Shown: positions 9,647-17,980 of the stretch, one piece after another | Numbering within the stretch: the first letter of the stretch is position 1 | How the letters are laid out: each line of letters opens with the position of its first letter | Assembly (NCBI RefSeq): GCF_001907675.1 | Contig: NZ_MPNT01000024.1 | Coordinates: 1-64,000 of the forward strand | From: Mycobacterium paraffinicum | GTDB taxonomy: Bacteria; Actinomycetota; Actinomycetes; Mycobacteriales; Mycobacteriaceae | Direction of reading: 5' to 3' | Length of the DNA stretch: 64,000 nt | Program-made: the position numbers and the translations under genes | Notes under the pieces: model-generated | The model's input: the letters and a program-made list of their open reading frames with translations, nothing else | What the model was told of the DNA's origin: nothing | The model's database searches: none

Positions 9647-10842
9647 CGGGCATCGGCGAGGGCGCGGCCCATCCGCGACACGGCCTCGGTGAGGATGGCC
9701 CGCGAGGTCGCGAAGTTCAATCTGACATGGCCCCCGCCGCCCGTTCCGAAGACGTGGCCGGAACTCAGCGCCACCCGAGCATGGTCGAGGAACCACCGGG
9801 CGGGCCCGGACAGGTCGGCGACCACCGCCAGGCCCGCGGCGGCCTCTTCGGCGAATCCGAGCGCGCGGCAGTCCAGCCACGCAAGGTAAGTCCCTTGCGG
9901 CCATTGATATTTCACCTTCGGAAGGTGCTCTGCGACCAGGTCACCGAGCAGCGTCCGGTTTTCGTCCAGGCCGCGCAGCAGCCCGTCGAGCCAATCGCCG
10001 CCCGCCCGGAACGCTTCGGAGTGGGCGATGACGCCGAAGTGGCTCGGTCCGTGGCTGACCTCTTCGGGCATCCGGTGTAGGTCCGCGACAGCATCCGGTC
10101 CGGAGATGGCCAGCGCCGCTTTGAGGCCGGACAGGTTCCAGGCCTTGGAGGCGGACGTCAGGGCGAACGCGTTCTCCGCTCCGGGCACGGTCAGGAATGG
10201 GGTGAAACGCGCGCCGGGCAAGATGACGGGCGCGTGAATCTCGTCCGACACGACCCGGACATCGAACCGGCGGGCCAGCTCGGCGACGGCGCCGAGTTCC
10301 TCGGCCGTGTGCACCGTCCCGGTGGGATTGTGGGGGTTGCACAACAGATAGGCGGCCTTCCCGCCCATCGCCCGGGCGCGTGCGAACGCTTCCGCCAAGA
10401 CGTCCAGATCGATTCGGCCCCCGGCGCCCAGCGGCGCCTCGATGATCCGGCGGCCGTCGTGCGACACGAACGCGTAGAACGGCGCGTACACCGGCGGGTT
10501 GACGATCACGGCATCGCCTCGGTCGGTGACCAAGCGCAGCACCTCGACGGCGCCGAGCATGACGTCCGGGACGATCGCCGTGCGGCTGACCTCCAGGTCG
10601 TGCCATTGCCAACGGCGCGAGGCGAATTCGCTCACCGCCTCGGCGAACGCCGTGCCGTACGGGTACCCCGTATCACCGATGTCGATGGCCCGCCGCAGGG
10701 CCTCGGCCACCGCCGGGGCCAGGTTGACGTCCATCTCGGCGACCCACAGCGGCAGCACATCCTCCGGGTGCGCGCGCCACTTCATGCTGGTGCGCGACCG
10801 GAGCTGGGGCAGCGTGAGTTCCTCGAGTGGGTTAAACGTCAC
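9643..10842 (-). CDS. PLP-dependent aminotransferase / C-S lyase, PatB/MalY type
   Basis: A 399-residue fold-type I PLP enzyme (Rv2294-like). The start has the MalY/PatB signature around [20 protein letters not shown], the N-P contact is in CNPHNPTG, the internal aldimine lysine is in [13 protein letters not shown], and the C-terminal arginine contact is in HVRLNFATS. Such proteins act as cystathionine beta-lyase-like or aminotransferase enzymes, so sulfur amino acid turnover is likely but not proven. GTG/ATG choice: start at 10842 gives the full N-terminus. It lies 9 nt downstream of the DapB-like dehydrogenase on the same strand and may be co-transcribed. Confidence 0.85.
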   Translation of the reverse strand: MTFNPLEELTLPQLRSRTSMKWRAHPEDVLPLWVAEMDVNLAPAVAEALRRAIDIGDTGYPYGTAFAEAVSEFASRRWQWHDLEVSRTAIVPDVMLGAVEVLRLVTDRGDAVIVNPPVYAPFYAFVSHDGRRIIEAPLGAGGRIDLDVLAEAFARARAMGGKAAYLLCNPHNPTGTVHTAEELGAVAELARRFDVRVVSDEIHAPVILPGARFTPFLTVPGAENAFALTSASKAWNLSGLKAALAISGPDAVADLHRMPEEVSHGPSHFGVIAHSEAFRAGGDWLDGLLRGLDENRTLLGDLVAEHLPKVKYQWPQGTYLAWLDCRALGFAEEAAAGLAVVADLSGPARWFLDHARVALSSGHVFGTGGGGHVRLNFATSRAILTEAVSRMGRALADAR

Positions 10843-10851
10843 TCGGGCAGA

Positions 10852-11946
10852 CTAAGTGGCGAACGCGTGCTTTGGAATCGTCAGCGGTAGGTCGACCGAG
10901 CTCAACAGCCCGGGTTCTGCGGCGACGACATACGGCACGGCATTGACCACGCGCATCGCGGTGGCGACCATCGCGCCGGCGCCGGAAGTCATCCCCGCCA
11001 CGCCGGCCTTGCGCGGATCCTTGAGTGTGGCCGCGAAGGTGCAATCGATGTCGGGGTCGCCGCTGATCATCACCCGGTAGGACAGATCCCCGATCCCGGT
11101 CGGCCAGTCCGGGGCGACGTCGTGGGCGAGCCGGGTGACGTGCTCGATGACGATGGCCTCCCGGCCGTCGACCACGCCGATCGCCCGCATGCGCAGCGCA
11201 CCGCAGGTCCCCGCCTCGACGGTGCCCATGGCGACCTCCAGCGTCCGGTTGGTGACCGCACGGTCGAAAAATTCTCGGACCTCCTGGATTTCGACGCCGA
11301 GTGCGTCGGCGACCAACCGGATTTGGCCCTGCCATTCCCCGGCGATCGCCCCCGGGAAGCCGATCCAGGGCTGGTAGTCGAGCGGCCGTCCGAAACCCAA
11401 TGCGTCGCTCATGATGTCGGGGACGCCGTAGTCGTCGTACAGGCCGATCTCGAACGCGTGGATCTTGTCGATGGACGACGACTGGGTGGACAACACCAGC
11501 GGCAGGTAATCGGCGGCGAAGCCCGGTTCGATCCCCGACGCGTACAGCGAAGCCTGGCCCTGCTTGGCCGCGGCGACCAGTTGGTCGCGCCACTCCGTGG
11601 GTTCGTAGGCGTGTGGGTTGACCAGCCGGGTGGTGCTGGTCGTGACGACGTTGATGCCGGACTCGAGCAGCCGCACGTAGTCGGGGATGGCCAGCGCGTC
11701 GCGCTCCGGGCCGCTCGCGGCGTAGATCACGCAGTCGGGCTTCAGGGCGATCAGCGCGTCCGCATCGGTGGTGGCGACCAGACCGATCGGCTCGCCGTTG
11801 GCGAGTTCGCCGGCGTCCTTGCCGTCCTTTTCCGGCGAATGCACCCAGACACCGACCAGTTCCAGATTCGGACGACGCTGAATGGTCCGGATGGCGATCG
11901 ACCCGATGCCGCCCGTCGCCCATACCACCACGCGGTGAGCCGTCAT
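10852..11946 (-). CDS. DapB-fold NAD(P)-dependent dehydrogenase (amine dehydrogenase-like)
   Basis: A 364-residue protein with an N-terminal Rossmann fold (VVVWATGGIGSIAIRTI, residues 6-22). Its domain order is that of the dihydrodipicolinate-reductase-like / 2,4-diaminopentanoate dehydrogenase-like family found many times in mycobacteria. Members are annotated as dihydrodipicolinate reductases, but length and context argue against lysine synthesis. Substrate unknown. It starts at ATG 11946, about 130 bp from a palindrome (12078-12093) that recurs at the TetR/AveC promoter, suggesting common control. Confidence 0.75.
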   Translation of the reverse strand: MTAHRVVVWATGGIGSIAIRTIQRRPNLELVGVWVHSPEKDGKDAGELANGEPIGLVATTDADALIALKPDCVIYAASGPERDALAIPDYVRLLESGINVVTTSTTRLVNPHAYEPTEWRDQLVAAAKQGQASLYASGIEPGFAADYLPLVLSTQSSSIDKIHAFEIGLYDDYGVPDIMSDALGFGRPLDYQPWIGFPGAIAGEWQGQIRLVADALGVEIQEVREFFDRAVTNRTLEVAMGTVEAGTCGALRMRAIGVVDGREAIVIEHVTRLAHDVAPDWPTGIGDLSYRVMISGDPDIDCTFAATLKDPRKAGVAGMTSGAGAMVATAMRVVNAVPYVVAAEPGLLSSVDLPLTIPKHAFAT

Positions 11947-12077
11947 GTCGTCCTCCTCGGTGGCGCGTGTGCGATGAAAGCTGGGGCGCCCGTTGCCCTT
12001 ACGCCGGCAGGCAGCCGGTATCGCTCAACGTTCGACTCGGAAGCTAACAGTGCGGGACCGCGCGGTCAAGGGTTTAA

Positions 12078-12093
12078 GAAAGTGCACACTATC
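12078..12093. promoter_or_regulatory. Palindromic operator candidate, copy 1
   Basis: GAAAGTG-CA-CACTATC is a one-mismatch version of GATAGTG-N2-CACTATC found perfect at 14303-14318. Flanking bases extend the symmetry to 22 bp (12075-12096). It sits between two divergent oxidoreductase genes and is a likely second target of the TetR encoded at 14355. Confidence 0.65.
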
Positions 12094-12172
12094 TTAGCGA
12101 ACAAATCTTAGGTTACGCTCCAGCGCGCGGGATCGGCGTTTCGGTGCGCGCTGATCTTCACACTCAGCCGCG

Positions 12173-12280
12173 ATGACATCTACCGCCATGCGCGTCTTCC
12201 CCCATGTCGTCGACGCGCGGCCGGGCCTGCTGAGCTCGCTGGATATCCCGACCACGCTTCCGCTTTACGCGTTCGGCTGA
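12173..12280 (+). pseudogene. Short coding-like stretch, possible gene remnant
   Basis: An ATG-to-TGA frame of 35 residues with about 80 percent G or C at third codon positions, as in the neighbouring genes. It has no ribosome site and no family I recognise. It may be the leftover C-terminal end of a lost gene or simply chance in GC-rich DNA. Confidence 0.25.
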
Positions 12281-12325
12281 ACGTGTAACGTACGTCGGAC
12301 GGATTAGGCCAGCGAGGAGTTTGCC

Positions 12326-13300
12326 GTGTACACACTTCGCTTCGATATGCGTGCCCCGTCATGGGGTGCGCCAACCGCCGCATTGTATGCCGCGGTACCC
12401 GAAATGTGTTCCTGGGCTGAGGAACACGGCGGTCTGGCCGTGGTGCTCTGTGAGCACCACGGGTCCGAGGACGGCTACCTGCCGTCGCCGCTGATCCTGG
12501 CGCCGGCCATCGCGGCTCGCACCAGGCGGTTGCCGATGAACCTCATCCTGATCCTGCCGTTTTACGACCCGGTCCGGCTGGCCGAGGACATGGCGGTCCT
12601 CGACATCGTCAGCGCCGGTCGCGCGACCTACACGCTCGCCCTCGGGTATCGGCCCGAGGAGTTCGAGCACTTCGGGTTGGAAATCAGCAAGCGCGGCCGG
12701 CTGGCCGACGAAAAGCTGGGGCTGCTGCGCCGGCTCCTCACCGGCGAAACGGTCGACGACGACGGACGCCGCATCAGGGTGACGCCGGTCCCGCTCACCG
12801 AGGGCGGCCCAGCGATGATGTGGGGCGGGGGAACGTTGGCCGCCGCGCGCCGGGCCGGCAGGTACGGCCTCGGCATGCTGGGCAACGCCAACGCCCCTGG
12901 CATGCAGGAGGCGTACGAGGAGGCTTGCCGCAAGCACGGCCACCCGCCCGGGCCGACGATGTTCCCCGGCCGCGACACCCCCTCGGTCGTGTTCGTCGCC
13001 GACGACGTGGATCAGGCGTGGAAGGAGATCGGCGAGCACCTGTTGCACGACGTGCGTGCCTACGCCGCGTGGAATCCCGGTGACGAGACGACGGCCGGCT
13101 TCTCGCATGTCAATACCGTCGACGAGCTGCGCGAGAGACCGGGTTCGCACATCATCATCTCTGTGCCGGAGGCGATTTCGCGCGTTCGCGCGGGCCAGGT
13201 GCTCAACCTGTCGCCGTTGTGTGGCGGGCTGCCACCGGACATCGCGTGGCAGTATCTGAAGCGCGTGGGCGAGGTCGTGCTGCCGCAGGCGCTTGACTGA
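12326..13300 (+). CDS. LLM-class flavin/F420-dependent oxidoreductase
   Basis: A 324-residue luciferase-like TIM-barrel oxidoreductase. Typical segments are visible: EHHGSEDGYLPSPLILAPAI near residue 43, the LALGYRPEEFEHFG stretch near residue 108 and MMWGGGT near residue 170. Most mycobacterial members use F420 or FMN to oxidise or reduce small hydrophobic substrates. GTG start at 12326 with GAGGAG 8 nt upstream. It lies in the DapB-AveC-TetR-P450 cluster and has the shared palindrome about 230 bp upstream. Cofactor and substrate are not determined by sequence alone. Confidence 0.8.
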   Translation: MYTLRFDMRAPSWGAPTAALYAAVPEMCSWAEEHGGLAVVLCEHHGSEDGYLPSPLILAPAIAARTRRLPMNLILILPFYDPVRLAEDMAVLDIVSAGRATYTLALGYRPEEFEHFGLEISKRGRLADEKLGLLRRLLTGETVDDDGRRIRVTPVPLTEGGPAMMWGGGTLAAARRAGRYGLGMLGNANAPGMQEAYEEACRKHGHPPGPTMFPGRDTPSVVFVADDVDQAWKEIGEHLLHDVRAYAAWNPGDETTAGFSHVNTVDELRERPGSHIIISVPEAISRVRAGQVLNLSPLCGGLPPDIAWQYLKRVGEVVLPQALD

Positions 13301-13378
13301 GCGCGACGAGCCCGCCGAACGTCGGGTTGTTGAGGCGAATTCGCGTTTCTGCCCAACGACTCGACGCTGAGCGCAGCC

Positions 13379-14164
13379 CTACTCGGGTTGGTTCGGCACA
13401 CCCGGAAACAGTTGTTCCGTCGGCCCCGAGGTCACCCAGCCGCCCAACTTCGTCACCAGGTGCGGGGCGAAAACCGCGCCGTAAAGCACGTTCCCGATGA
13501 CGATCACCGCGGCGACGGACAGCAGTGACGAGCCGAGGCGGTTCTTCGACCTGCTGTCGGCCCACATCTCGATGACGTTTCGTCCCTGCGCGTCGGTGCG
13601 GCCGAGCAGGTAAGTGAACACCATCATCTGGATGGCCATCGCGAGGGAGTCGTAGAGCGGGTACTGATGCACGGTCCCCTCGCGGATGGCCAACCCCGGA
13701 ATCACCCTGCCGTAATAGAACACGCCGAGTTTGGCGCCCAGAAACCCGTTGAAGAAGAGCGCCCAGCAGAAGCCTACGACCAGGCCAACCGCTAAAAGCG
13801 TTGGCGGCCTTCGCCACCCGAACCGTTCGCTCAGCCATCGCCCGAGCGCCGTGCCCGTCACGGCCGGTAGCACGAAGTAGGAGACGTAGCCGATGGGAAC
13901 GAACAGGGGCAGTCCGCCCCACGTCACGTTCAGCGGCCACCAGGATGGCATGCGCGGGATGGCGGGCGGGAACTGGGCGTACATCGCCCAGTCGTAAGGC
14001 GCCTCGATCCACGAGAACGAGATCGCTGAGATGCAGAGCAGCAGCAGTGGGTGCAGGCGGCGCTGGCGGACGCTCAGGAACACGCCGAGCGCGGTGAACG
14101 TGATGCCCCCGACGAGCGCGAAGTCGCTGGCCGCCCGCATCACGGGCGTCATCTGCGAGCTCAC
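13379..14164 (-). CDS. Polytopic membrane protein, AveC spirocyclase-like family
   Basis: A 261-residue protein with six or seven hydrophobic segments. The mix of membrane helices with conserved polar blocks (FSWIEAPYDWAMYAQFP near residue 50, and FYYGRVIPG with HQYPLYDSL near residues 148-170) resembles the AveC family, whose founding member in avermectin synthesis shapes a spiroketal. In mycobacteria the role is unknown. GTG start at 14164 overlaps the stop of a tiny upstream gene by GTGA, so translation is coupled. The call rests on pattern recognition and could be a different integral membrane family. Confidence 0.55.
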   Translation of the reverse strand: MSSQMTPVMRAASDFALVGGITFTALGVFLSVRQRRLHPLLLLCISAISFSWIEAPYDWAMYAQFPPAIPRMPSWWPLNVTWGGLPLFVPIGYVSYFVLPAVTGTALGRWLSERFGWRRPPTLLAVGLVVGFCWALFFNGFLGAKLGVFYYGRVIPGLAIREGTVHQYPLYDSLAMAIQMMVFTYLLGRTDAQGRNVIEMWADSRSKNRLGSSLLSVAAVIVIGNVLYGAVFAPHLVTKLGGWVTSGPTEQLFPGVPNQPE

Positions 14165-14271
14165 CGGTCGTTCCCCCGAGTCCGGCGCGCCTGCGGGTCA
14201 AAGTGCAGCACCAGCCCGAAGATCAGGGCGACCAATCCGAACAGCGTGCCCAGCATGATGACGGCGCCCAC
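14161..14271 (-). CDS. Small single-span membrane protein coupled to the AveC-like gene
   Basis: A 36-residue protein: GTG start at 14271, a hydrophobic helix over about residues 3-22, then a basic tail ending in RRTRGNDR. A GAAAGGGG ribosome site lies 7 nt upstream and the TGA overlaps the start of the next gene (GTGA), which is good evidence that it is translated. It is the first gene of the leftward pair and lies about 30 bp from the palindrome at 14303. It may be a small partner subunit of the AveC-like protein. No family recognised. Confidence 0.65.
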   Translation of the reverse strand: MGAVIMLGTLFGLVALIFGLVLHFDPQARRTRGNDR

Positions 14272-14302
14272 GGTCGCACCCCTTTCAACGCTCGACTCTC
14301 TA

Positions 14303-14318
14303 GATAGTGCACACTATC
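14303..14318. promoter_or_regulatory. Palindromic TetR operator, copy 2
   Basis: GATAGTG-CA-CACTATC has perfect 7-bp arms and lies between the leftward small membrane/AveC-like pair and the rightward TetR-P450 pair. The TetR start is 37 bp away, so autoregulation is likely. Nearly the same site occurs at 12078-12093. Confidence 0.75.
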
Positions 14319-14354
14319 CTAAAGGCGGTCAACCACCCGGATAGGAGCGGAACT

Positions 14355-15008
14355 GTGCCCCAGCGGCCACCCACGAAGCGCGGCGCACCGGCGGCGGCAG
14401 CTCGCCGGCCACGCGGCGCCCCGCGGGGGTTGCTGCTCGACGCGGCACGGGCGCGCTTCGCCCGCCAGGACTACCGCAGCACGACGACGCGTGAAATCGC
14501 CCAGGCCGCAGGCGTTACCGAGCATCTGTTGTTTCGTCACTTCGGTTCGAAGGCGGCGCTGTTCCGGGAGGCGCTGGTCCTGCCCTTCACGACCTTCGTC
14601 GACGAGTTCGGCCGGACGTGGCAGTCGGTGGTACCGGAGGAAACGGACGAGAAGGAGCTGGCGCGACACTTCGTCGGACAGCTCTACGACGTGTTCGTCG
14701 AACACCAGGGTCTGCTGTTGACGCTGATGGCGTCGGAGGCGCTGAGCGAAGAGGAGAAAACCGACGCCGGCATAGCGGAGATCAGGGAGGCGATCCGGGC
14801 GCTCGGCCAGATCAGCGCGGAGGGCATGCACCTGCGTGGCCTGCGGTCCGACCATCCCGATCTGCCCGCTCACTCGACGGTGGCGATGATCGCCGGCATG
14901 GCCGCGTTGCGGTCCACCTATTTCGGCACCAGGCCGCCGCCGCGAGAGGTCATCGTCGAGGAACTGGTCCAGGCGATCCTGCACGGCTTCCTGCACCGAA
15001 ATGACTGA
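14355..15008 (+). CDS. TetR family regulator of the AveC/P450 cluster
   Basis: A 217-residue TetR protein. A basic, proline- and arginine-rich N-terminus precedes the helix-turn-helix (LLLDAARARFARQDYRSTTT then VTEHLLFRHFGSKAALF, about residues 24-68). The GTG at 14355 has GGAG 8 nt upstream; an in-frame ATG at 14307 lies inside the operator and was rejected. The P450 follows after 15 bp on the same strand. The perfect palindrome just upstream and its near copy at 12078 define a probable regulon of this protein. Confidence 0.85.
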   Translation: MPQRPPTKRGAPAAAARRPRGAPRGLLLDAARARFARQDYRSTTTREIAQAAGVTEHLLFRHFGSKAALFREALVLPFTTFVDEFGRTWQSVVPEETDEKELARHFVGQLYDVFVEHQGLLLTLMASEALSEEEKTDAGIAEIREAIRALGQISAEGMHLRGLRSDHPDLPAHSTVAMIAGMAALRSTYFGTRPPPREVIVEELVQAILHGFLHRND

Positions 15009-15023
15009 GCGAAGGGATTGAGA

Positions 15024-16226
15024 ATGCCAGGCACCAGCGTGGTCGACTTGTACTACGACCCGTTCGACTCCGACATCGACGACAACCCGTACCCGGTGTG
15101 GAAGCGCATGCGCGACGAAGCGCCGCTCTATTACAACGAGAAGTACAACTTCTACGCGCTGAGCCGCTACGAGGACGTGGCGCGTGAGCTGCCGAACTGG
15201 CAGACCTACCGGTCCGGTCGCGGGACCACGGCCGACGTTTTGTTCGCCAATATCGAAGTGCCACCGGGCATCCTGTTGTTCGAGGACCCTCCGCTGCACG
15301 ACCTGCACCGCCGCCTGCTGTCCCGGGTTTTCACGCCGCGGCGCATGCTGGCCGTCGAGGATCTGGTGCGCGGCTTCTGCGTGCGCGAGCTGGATCCGTT
15401 GGTCGGCGCCGGCGGGTTCGATTTCATCGCCGATCTCGGGGCCATGATGCCGATGCGGACCATCGGGTACCTCCTGGGCATTCCCGAACAGGACCAGGAA
15501 AAGATCCGCGATCGCGGCGGGGCGTACATCGAGTTGTCGAAGGAGCGCGACCCCGCCGCGGTGAACGCGAAGCTGTTCGAGGAGAGCCTCGTCGTCTTCG
15601 CCGAGTACATCGAGTGGCGGGCCGATCACCCGTCCGATGACCTGATGACCGACCTGCTGCGGGCCGAGATCGACGAGCCCGACGGCACCCGGCGGCCCCT
15701 TTCGCGGACCGAGGTGCTGGCCTACACCGCCATGATCGCCGGCGCCGGCAACGAGACCACCGCCCGGCTGATCGGCTACATGGGGCAGCTGCTGTCGGAT
15801 CATCCGGATCAGCGCCGCGAACTCGCCGCGAACCCGTCGCTGATCCCCGGGGCCGTCGAGGAGACCCTGCGCTACGAGCCGCCGTCACCGGTGCAGGCCC
15901 GGTATGTCGCCCAGGACGCCGAGCTCTACGGCACCGTCGTGCCCGAGGGTTCATACATGTTGCTGCTCAACGGTTCCGCCAACCGCGACGATCGCCACTT
16001 CGACGATCCGGATCGCTATGACATCCACCGCCAGGGTGGCCACCTGAGCTTCGGCCAGGGCCTGCACTTCTGCCTCGGCTCGGCGCTGGCCCGAATGGAG
16101 GGCCGGGTGGCCCTCGAAGAGGTTCTCAAGCGCTGGCCCGACTGGGAAGTCGACTACGCCAGCGCCCAGCGGGCGCACACCGCGAGCGTGCGCGGCTGGG
16201 CGCGCCTGCCCGTCGTCACGGGCTGA
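15024..16226 (+). CDS. Cytochrome P450
   Basis: A 400-residue soluble bacterial P450. The I-helix oxygen-binding motif is AGAGNETTAR near residue 240, ExxR appears in EETLRYEP, and the haem loop FGQGLHFCLG has ligand Cys350. It starts at ATG 15024 after a GAAGGGA site, 15 bp downstream of the TetR gene, so the two form an operon. Electron partners are not in the immediate vicinity. Given its neighbours (AveC-like protein, LLM oxidoreductase, DapB-like dehydrogenase) it probably oxidises the same unidentified metabolite. CYP family number not assigned. Confidence 0.88.
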   Translation: MPGTSVVDLYYDPFDSDIDDNPYPVWKRMRDEAPLYYNEKYNFYALSRYEDVARELPNWQTYRSGRGTTADVLFANIEVPPGILLFEDPPLHDLHRRLLSRVFTPRRMLAVEDLVRGFCVRELDPLVGAGGFDFIADLGAMMPMRTIGYLLGIPEQDQEKIRDRGGAYIELSKERDPAAVNAKLFEESLVVFAEYIEWRADHPSDDLMTDLLRAEIDEPDGTRRPLSRTEVLAYTAMIAGAGNETTARLIGYMGQLLSDHPDQRRELAANPSLIPGAVEETLRYEPPSPVQARYVAQDAELYGTVVPEGSYMLLLNGSANRDDRHFDDPDRYDIHRQGGHLSFGQGLHFCLGSALARMEGRVALEEVLKRWPDWEVDYASAQRAHTASVRGWARLPVVTG

Positions 16227-16274
16227 CCGGGGCGCCTCTGGCCGCGAGTGTCACACCAGCGTGACGTTGGTGGT

Positions 16275-16300
16275 CGAGCGTCACGCTGGCGTGACGCTCG
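16275..16300. terminator. Inverted repeat between convergent genes
   Basis: Perfect 12-bp arms CGAGCGTCACGC and GCGTGACGCTCG are separated by TG. Related GTGTCACACC and GCGAGTGTG half-elements lie on both sides (16245-16312). The position between convergent P450 and hydrolase genes suits a bidirectional terminator, though no T-tract follows; it may instead be a dispersed mycobacterial repeat. Confidence 0.5.
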
Positions 16301-16314
16301 GCGCGAGTGTGAAG

Positions 16315-17343
16315 CTACACCCCGCTCTGGTCCACCAAGACCGCGCCGTCAGGCCGGTCGCCGAGCGTCTGCAGCGGAATGTCCCCGCCCCGCGCGGTGA
16401 GACGGACGATCTCCGCCAGCGGCCCGGGAGCATCGCATTGCAGGTAATGGTCGGCGCCGGGCACCACCCAGTAGCGGTTGCGGCCCGGCTTGGTCTTCAG
16501 ATACGTCTGCCAGACATGGTTGGGCACGCGAAGCGGGGCGACGTTGTCGTGCAACCCCCACACCACGGTGGTGTTGATCGGGCTTTTGGAAAGCGCTTCC
16601 AGCCAACCGGTTTCGTCCGCAGCGCGCTCGTTGAGGTATTGAATGGTGTCGGGCAGCACGCGGATTCCGTCGTTGTGGGCGAAGCACTTCGCCAACGCGG
16701 CGATCTCCGGGTCGTCCAGTGTTCGCCGCGGCATGAAGGTGCTGGCGCCCAGGCCGGCGGCCAACATCTCCGGCGTCGTCGCCGCCGCGGTGGGCCGCCC
16801 GGTCGCGGGATCGAGTAGCGCGGTCTGGAAGACGGTGAGGTTGGACAGCGGCAGGTAAATGTTGGCGTTCGTCACGATGAGATCGACCGGTACGGCCGGC
16901 GGATCGAGAGCCGCCAGCATCTCCACCGCGATCATGCCGACGCTGCTGCCGCGGTCATGGGTGAGCATGCGGTAGTCGGTCAGGTTCCATACCTGGGTGA
17001 TCGCGTACACGAGCAGGCGCGCGTCGTCGTAGAGCGAATACACGTACGGCTCGGCTGGTTTGTCCGACAACCCGTAGCCCGGGAAGTCCAGCAGGCAGAT
17101 GTCGAACTCCGAGCCCAGCTCCCCAACCAAGGCGAAAAAGTCGATGCTCGACGTCGGGAAGCCGTGCACGAGCACCAGGGCGGGCGCTCCCGGCGTGCCA
17201 CAGCGGCGGCTGAACACCGCGACCTCGTGCCCGTCATTGGCGGCGGTCGTTGACCGCCAACGCAGTTCGGTACCGCCGCTTTGCCACTTCGCGAAGATGT
17301 CCAAGCTGCCAGCATCGCAGAGGCGGTCGCGGCAGACAACCAT
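16315..17343 (-). CDS. Alpha/beta hydrolase, epoxide hydrolase/dehalogenase-like
   Basis: A 342-residue alpha/beta hydrolase. The oxyanion motif is LVHGFPTSS near residue 58, a DFPGYGLSDKP stretch follows, the nucleophile elbow is THDRGSS with aspartate as nucleophile, and the C-terminal GADHYLQCD holds the base. Aspartate in the elbow points to epoxide hydrolase or dehalogenase chemistry rather than an esterase. The ATG at 17343 gives a long N-terminus that may not all be translated. It converges on the P450 gene. Substrate unknown. Confidence 0.75.
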   Translation of the reverse strand: MVVCRDRLCDAGSLDIFAKWQSGGTELRWRSTTAANDGHEVAVFSRRCGTPGAPALVLVHGFPTSSIDFFALVGELGSEFDICLLDFPGYGLSDKPAEPYVYSLYDDARLLVYAITQVWNLTDYRMLTHDRGSSVGMIAVEMLAALDPPAVPVDLIVTNANIYLPLSNLTVFQTALLDPATGRPTAAATTPEMLAAGLGASTFMPRRTLDDPEIAALAKCFAHNDGIRVLPDTIQYLNERAADETGWLEALSKSPINTTVVWGLHDNVAPLRVPNHVWQTYLKTKPGRNRYWVVPGADHYLQCDAPGPLAEIVRLTARGGDIPLQTLGDRPDGAVLVDQSGV

Positions 17344-17386
17344 GTGCTACCGGAAGGTGACGACGACCCCCTCAGCCGCGGTCAGC

Positions 17387-17881
17387 TCACGGGCAGGTGA
17401 CGTGCACCCCGAAAGTCACCGGGCGCGTGCCGCTTTGGCCCGGGGTCGACGCCTCGCCGGCCCCGGTGATCGTGTAACTCTTGCCCTGCTTGGTCGCCTG
17501 GACCTGATTTGCGGACTTGGTGGCCTGATAGGGGAGTTGATACTGGCCGGTGGCCAGTGTCAGCGAGAGCGCGAATCCGTCGATCATGGGCGGGTTCTCG
17601 TCCGAAACGGCCAGCGACACCGAGGCCGTATCGTCGTGCACGCCGATCCGGGTGGTGAGGTCCCCCGATTCCGGCGGAGACGCGTTCGGTTGCGCCGCCG
17701 AACTGCTGCATTCGACCCGCGCGGTCATGGTGTGCTTGTTCCCGTCGATCATGACGGTCGTGGTTACCGCAACGGGAGTCGAACTCGGGGTCGACGCCGG
17801 ATGGTTGTCCTTGCCGGAACACCCGGACAGACCAGTGGCCAGCACGACCCCGGCGGCCGTGAGGATGTATCGATTCGTCAT
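17387..17881 (-). CDS. LpqH/LppO family lipoprotein
   Basis: A 164-residue secreted lipoprotein. A signal peptide ends in lipobox LSGC (Cys23), then a Ser/Thr/Pro-rich linker, then the beta-rich domain with one further cysteine pair near the middle and the C-terminus (HVTCP). The C-terminal pattern YQLPYQATKSANQVQATKQG matches my memory of LppO (Rv2290) and the 19-kDa antigen LpqH. ATG 17881 is preceded by AGGAGGTGAG, a strong ribosome site; a longer in-frame start is not needed. Members are surface antigens with proposed adhesin or signalling roles. Confidence 0.8.
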   Translation of the reverse strand: MTNRYILTAAGVVLATGLSGCSGKDNHPASTPSSTPVAVTTTVMIDGNKHTMTARVECSSSAAQPNASPPESGDLTTRIGVHDDTASVSLAVSDENPPMIDGFALSLTLATGQYQLPYQATKSANQVQATKQGKSYTITGAGEASTPGQSGTRPVTFGVHVTCP

Positions 17882-17980
17882 CTCACCTCCTATGTCAGCG
17901 AGGACTATAGGTCCCATTCCTTTCGGGAAGGTCTCATCTCGCTGGCGGCCGGTCGACTGTCGGGTTTATCGGACAGTGGG

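Larger units (their letters stand above)
11947..12325. other. Divergent intergenic region with operator and possible remnant
   Basis: This 379-bp stretch separates the leftward DapB-like gene from the rightward LLM gene. It holds the operator-like palindrome at 12078-12093 and a short coding-like stretch at 12173-12280. The GCGAGGAG just before 12326 is the ribosome site of the LLM gene. No other gene is supported. Confidence 0.5.

Noticed and set aside
17955..17976. ACTGTC-N10-GACAGT inverted repeat after the glycosyltransferase gene
   Set aside because: A 6-bp stem with a 10-base loop and no T-run is too weak to call a terminator or operator.
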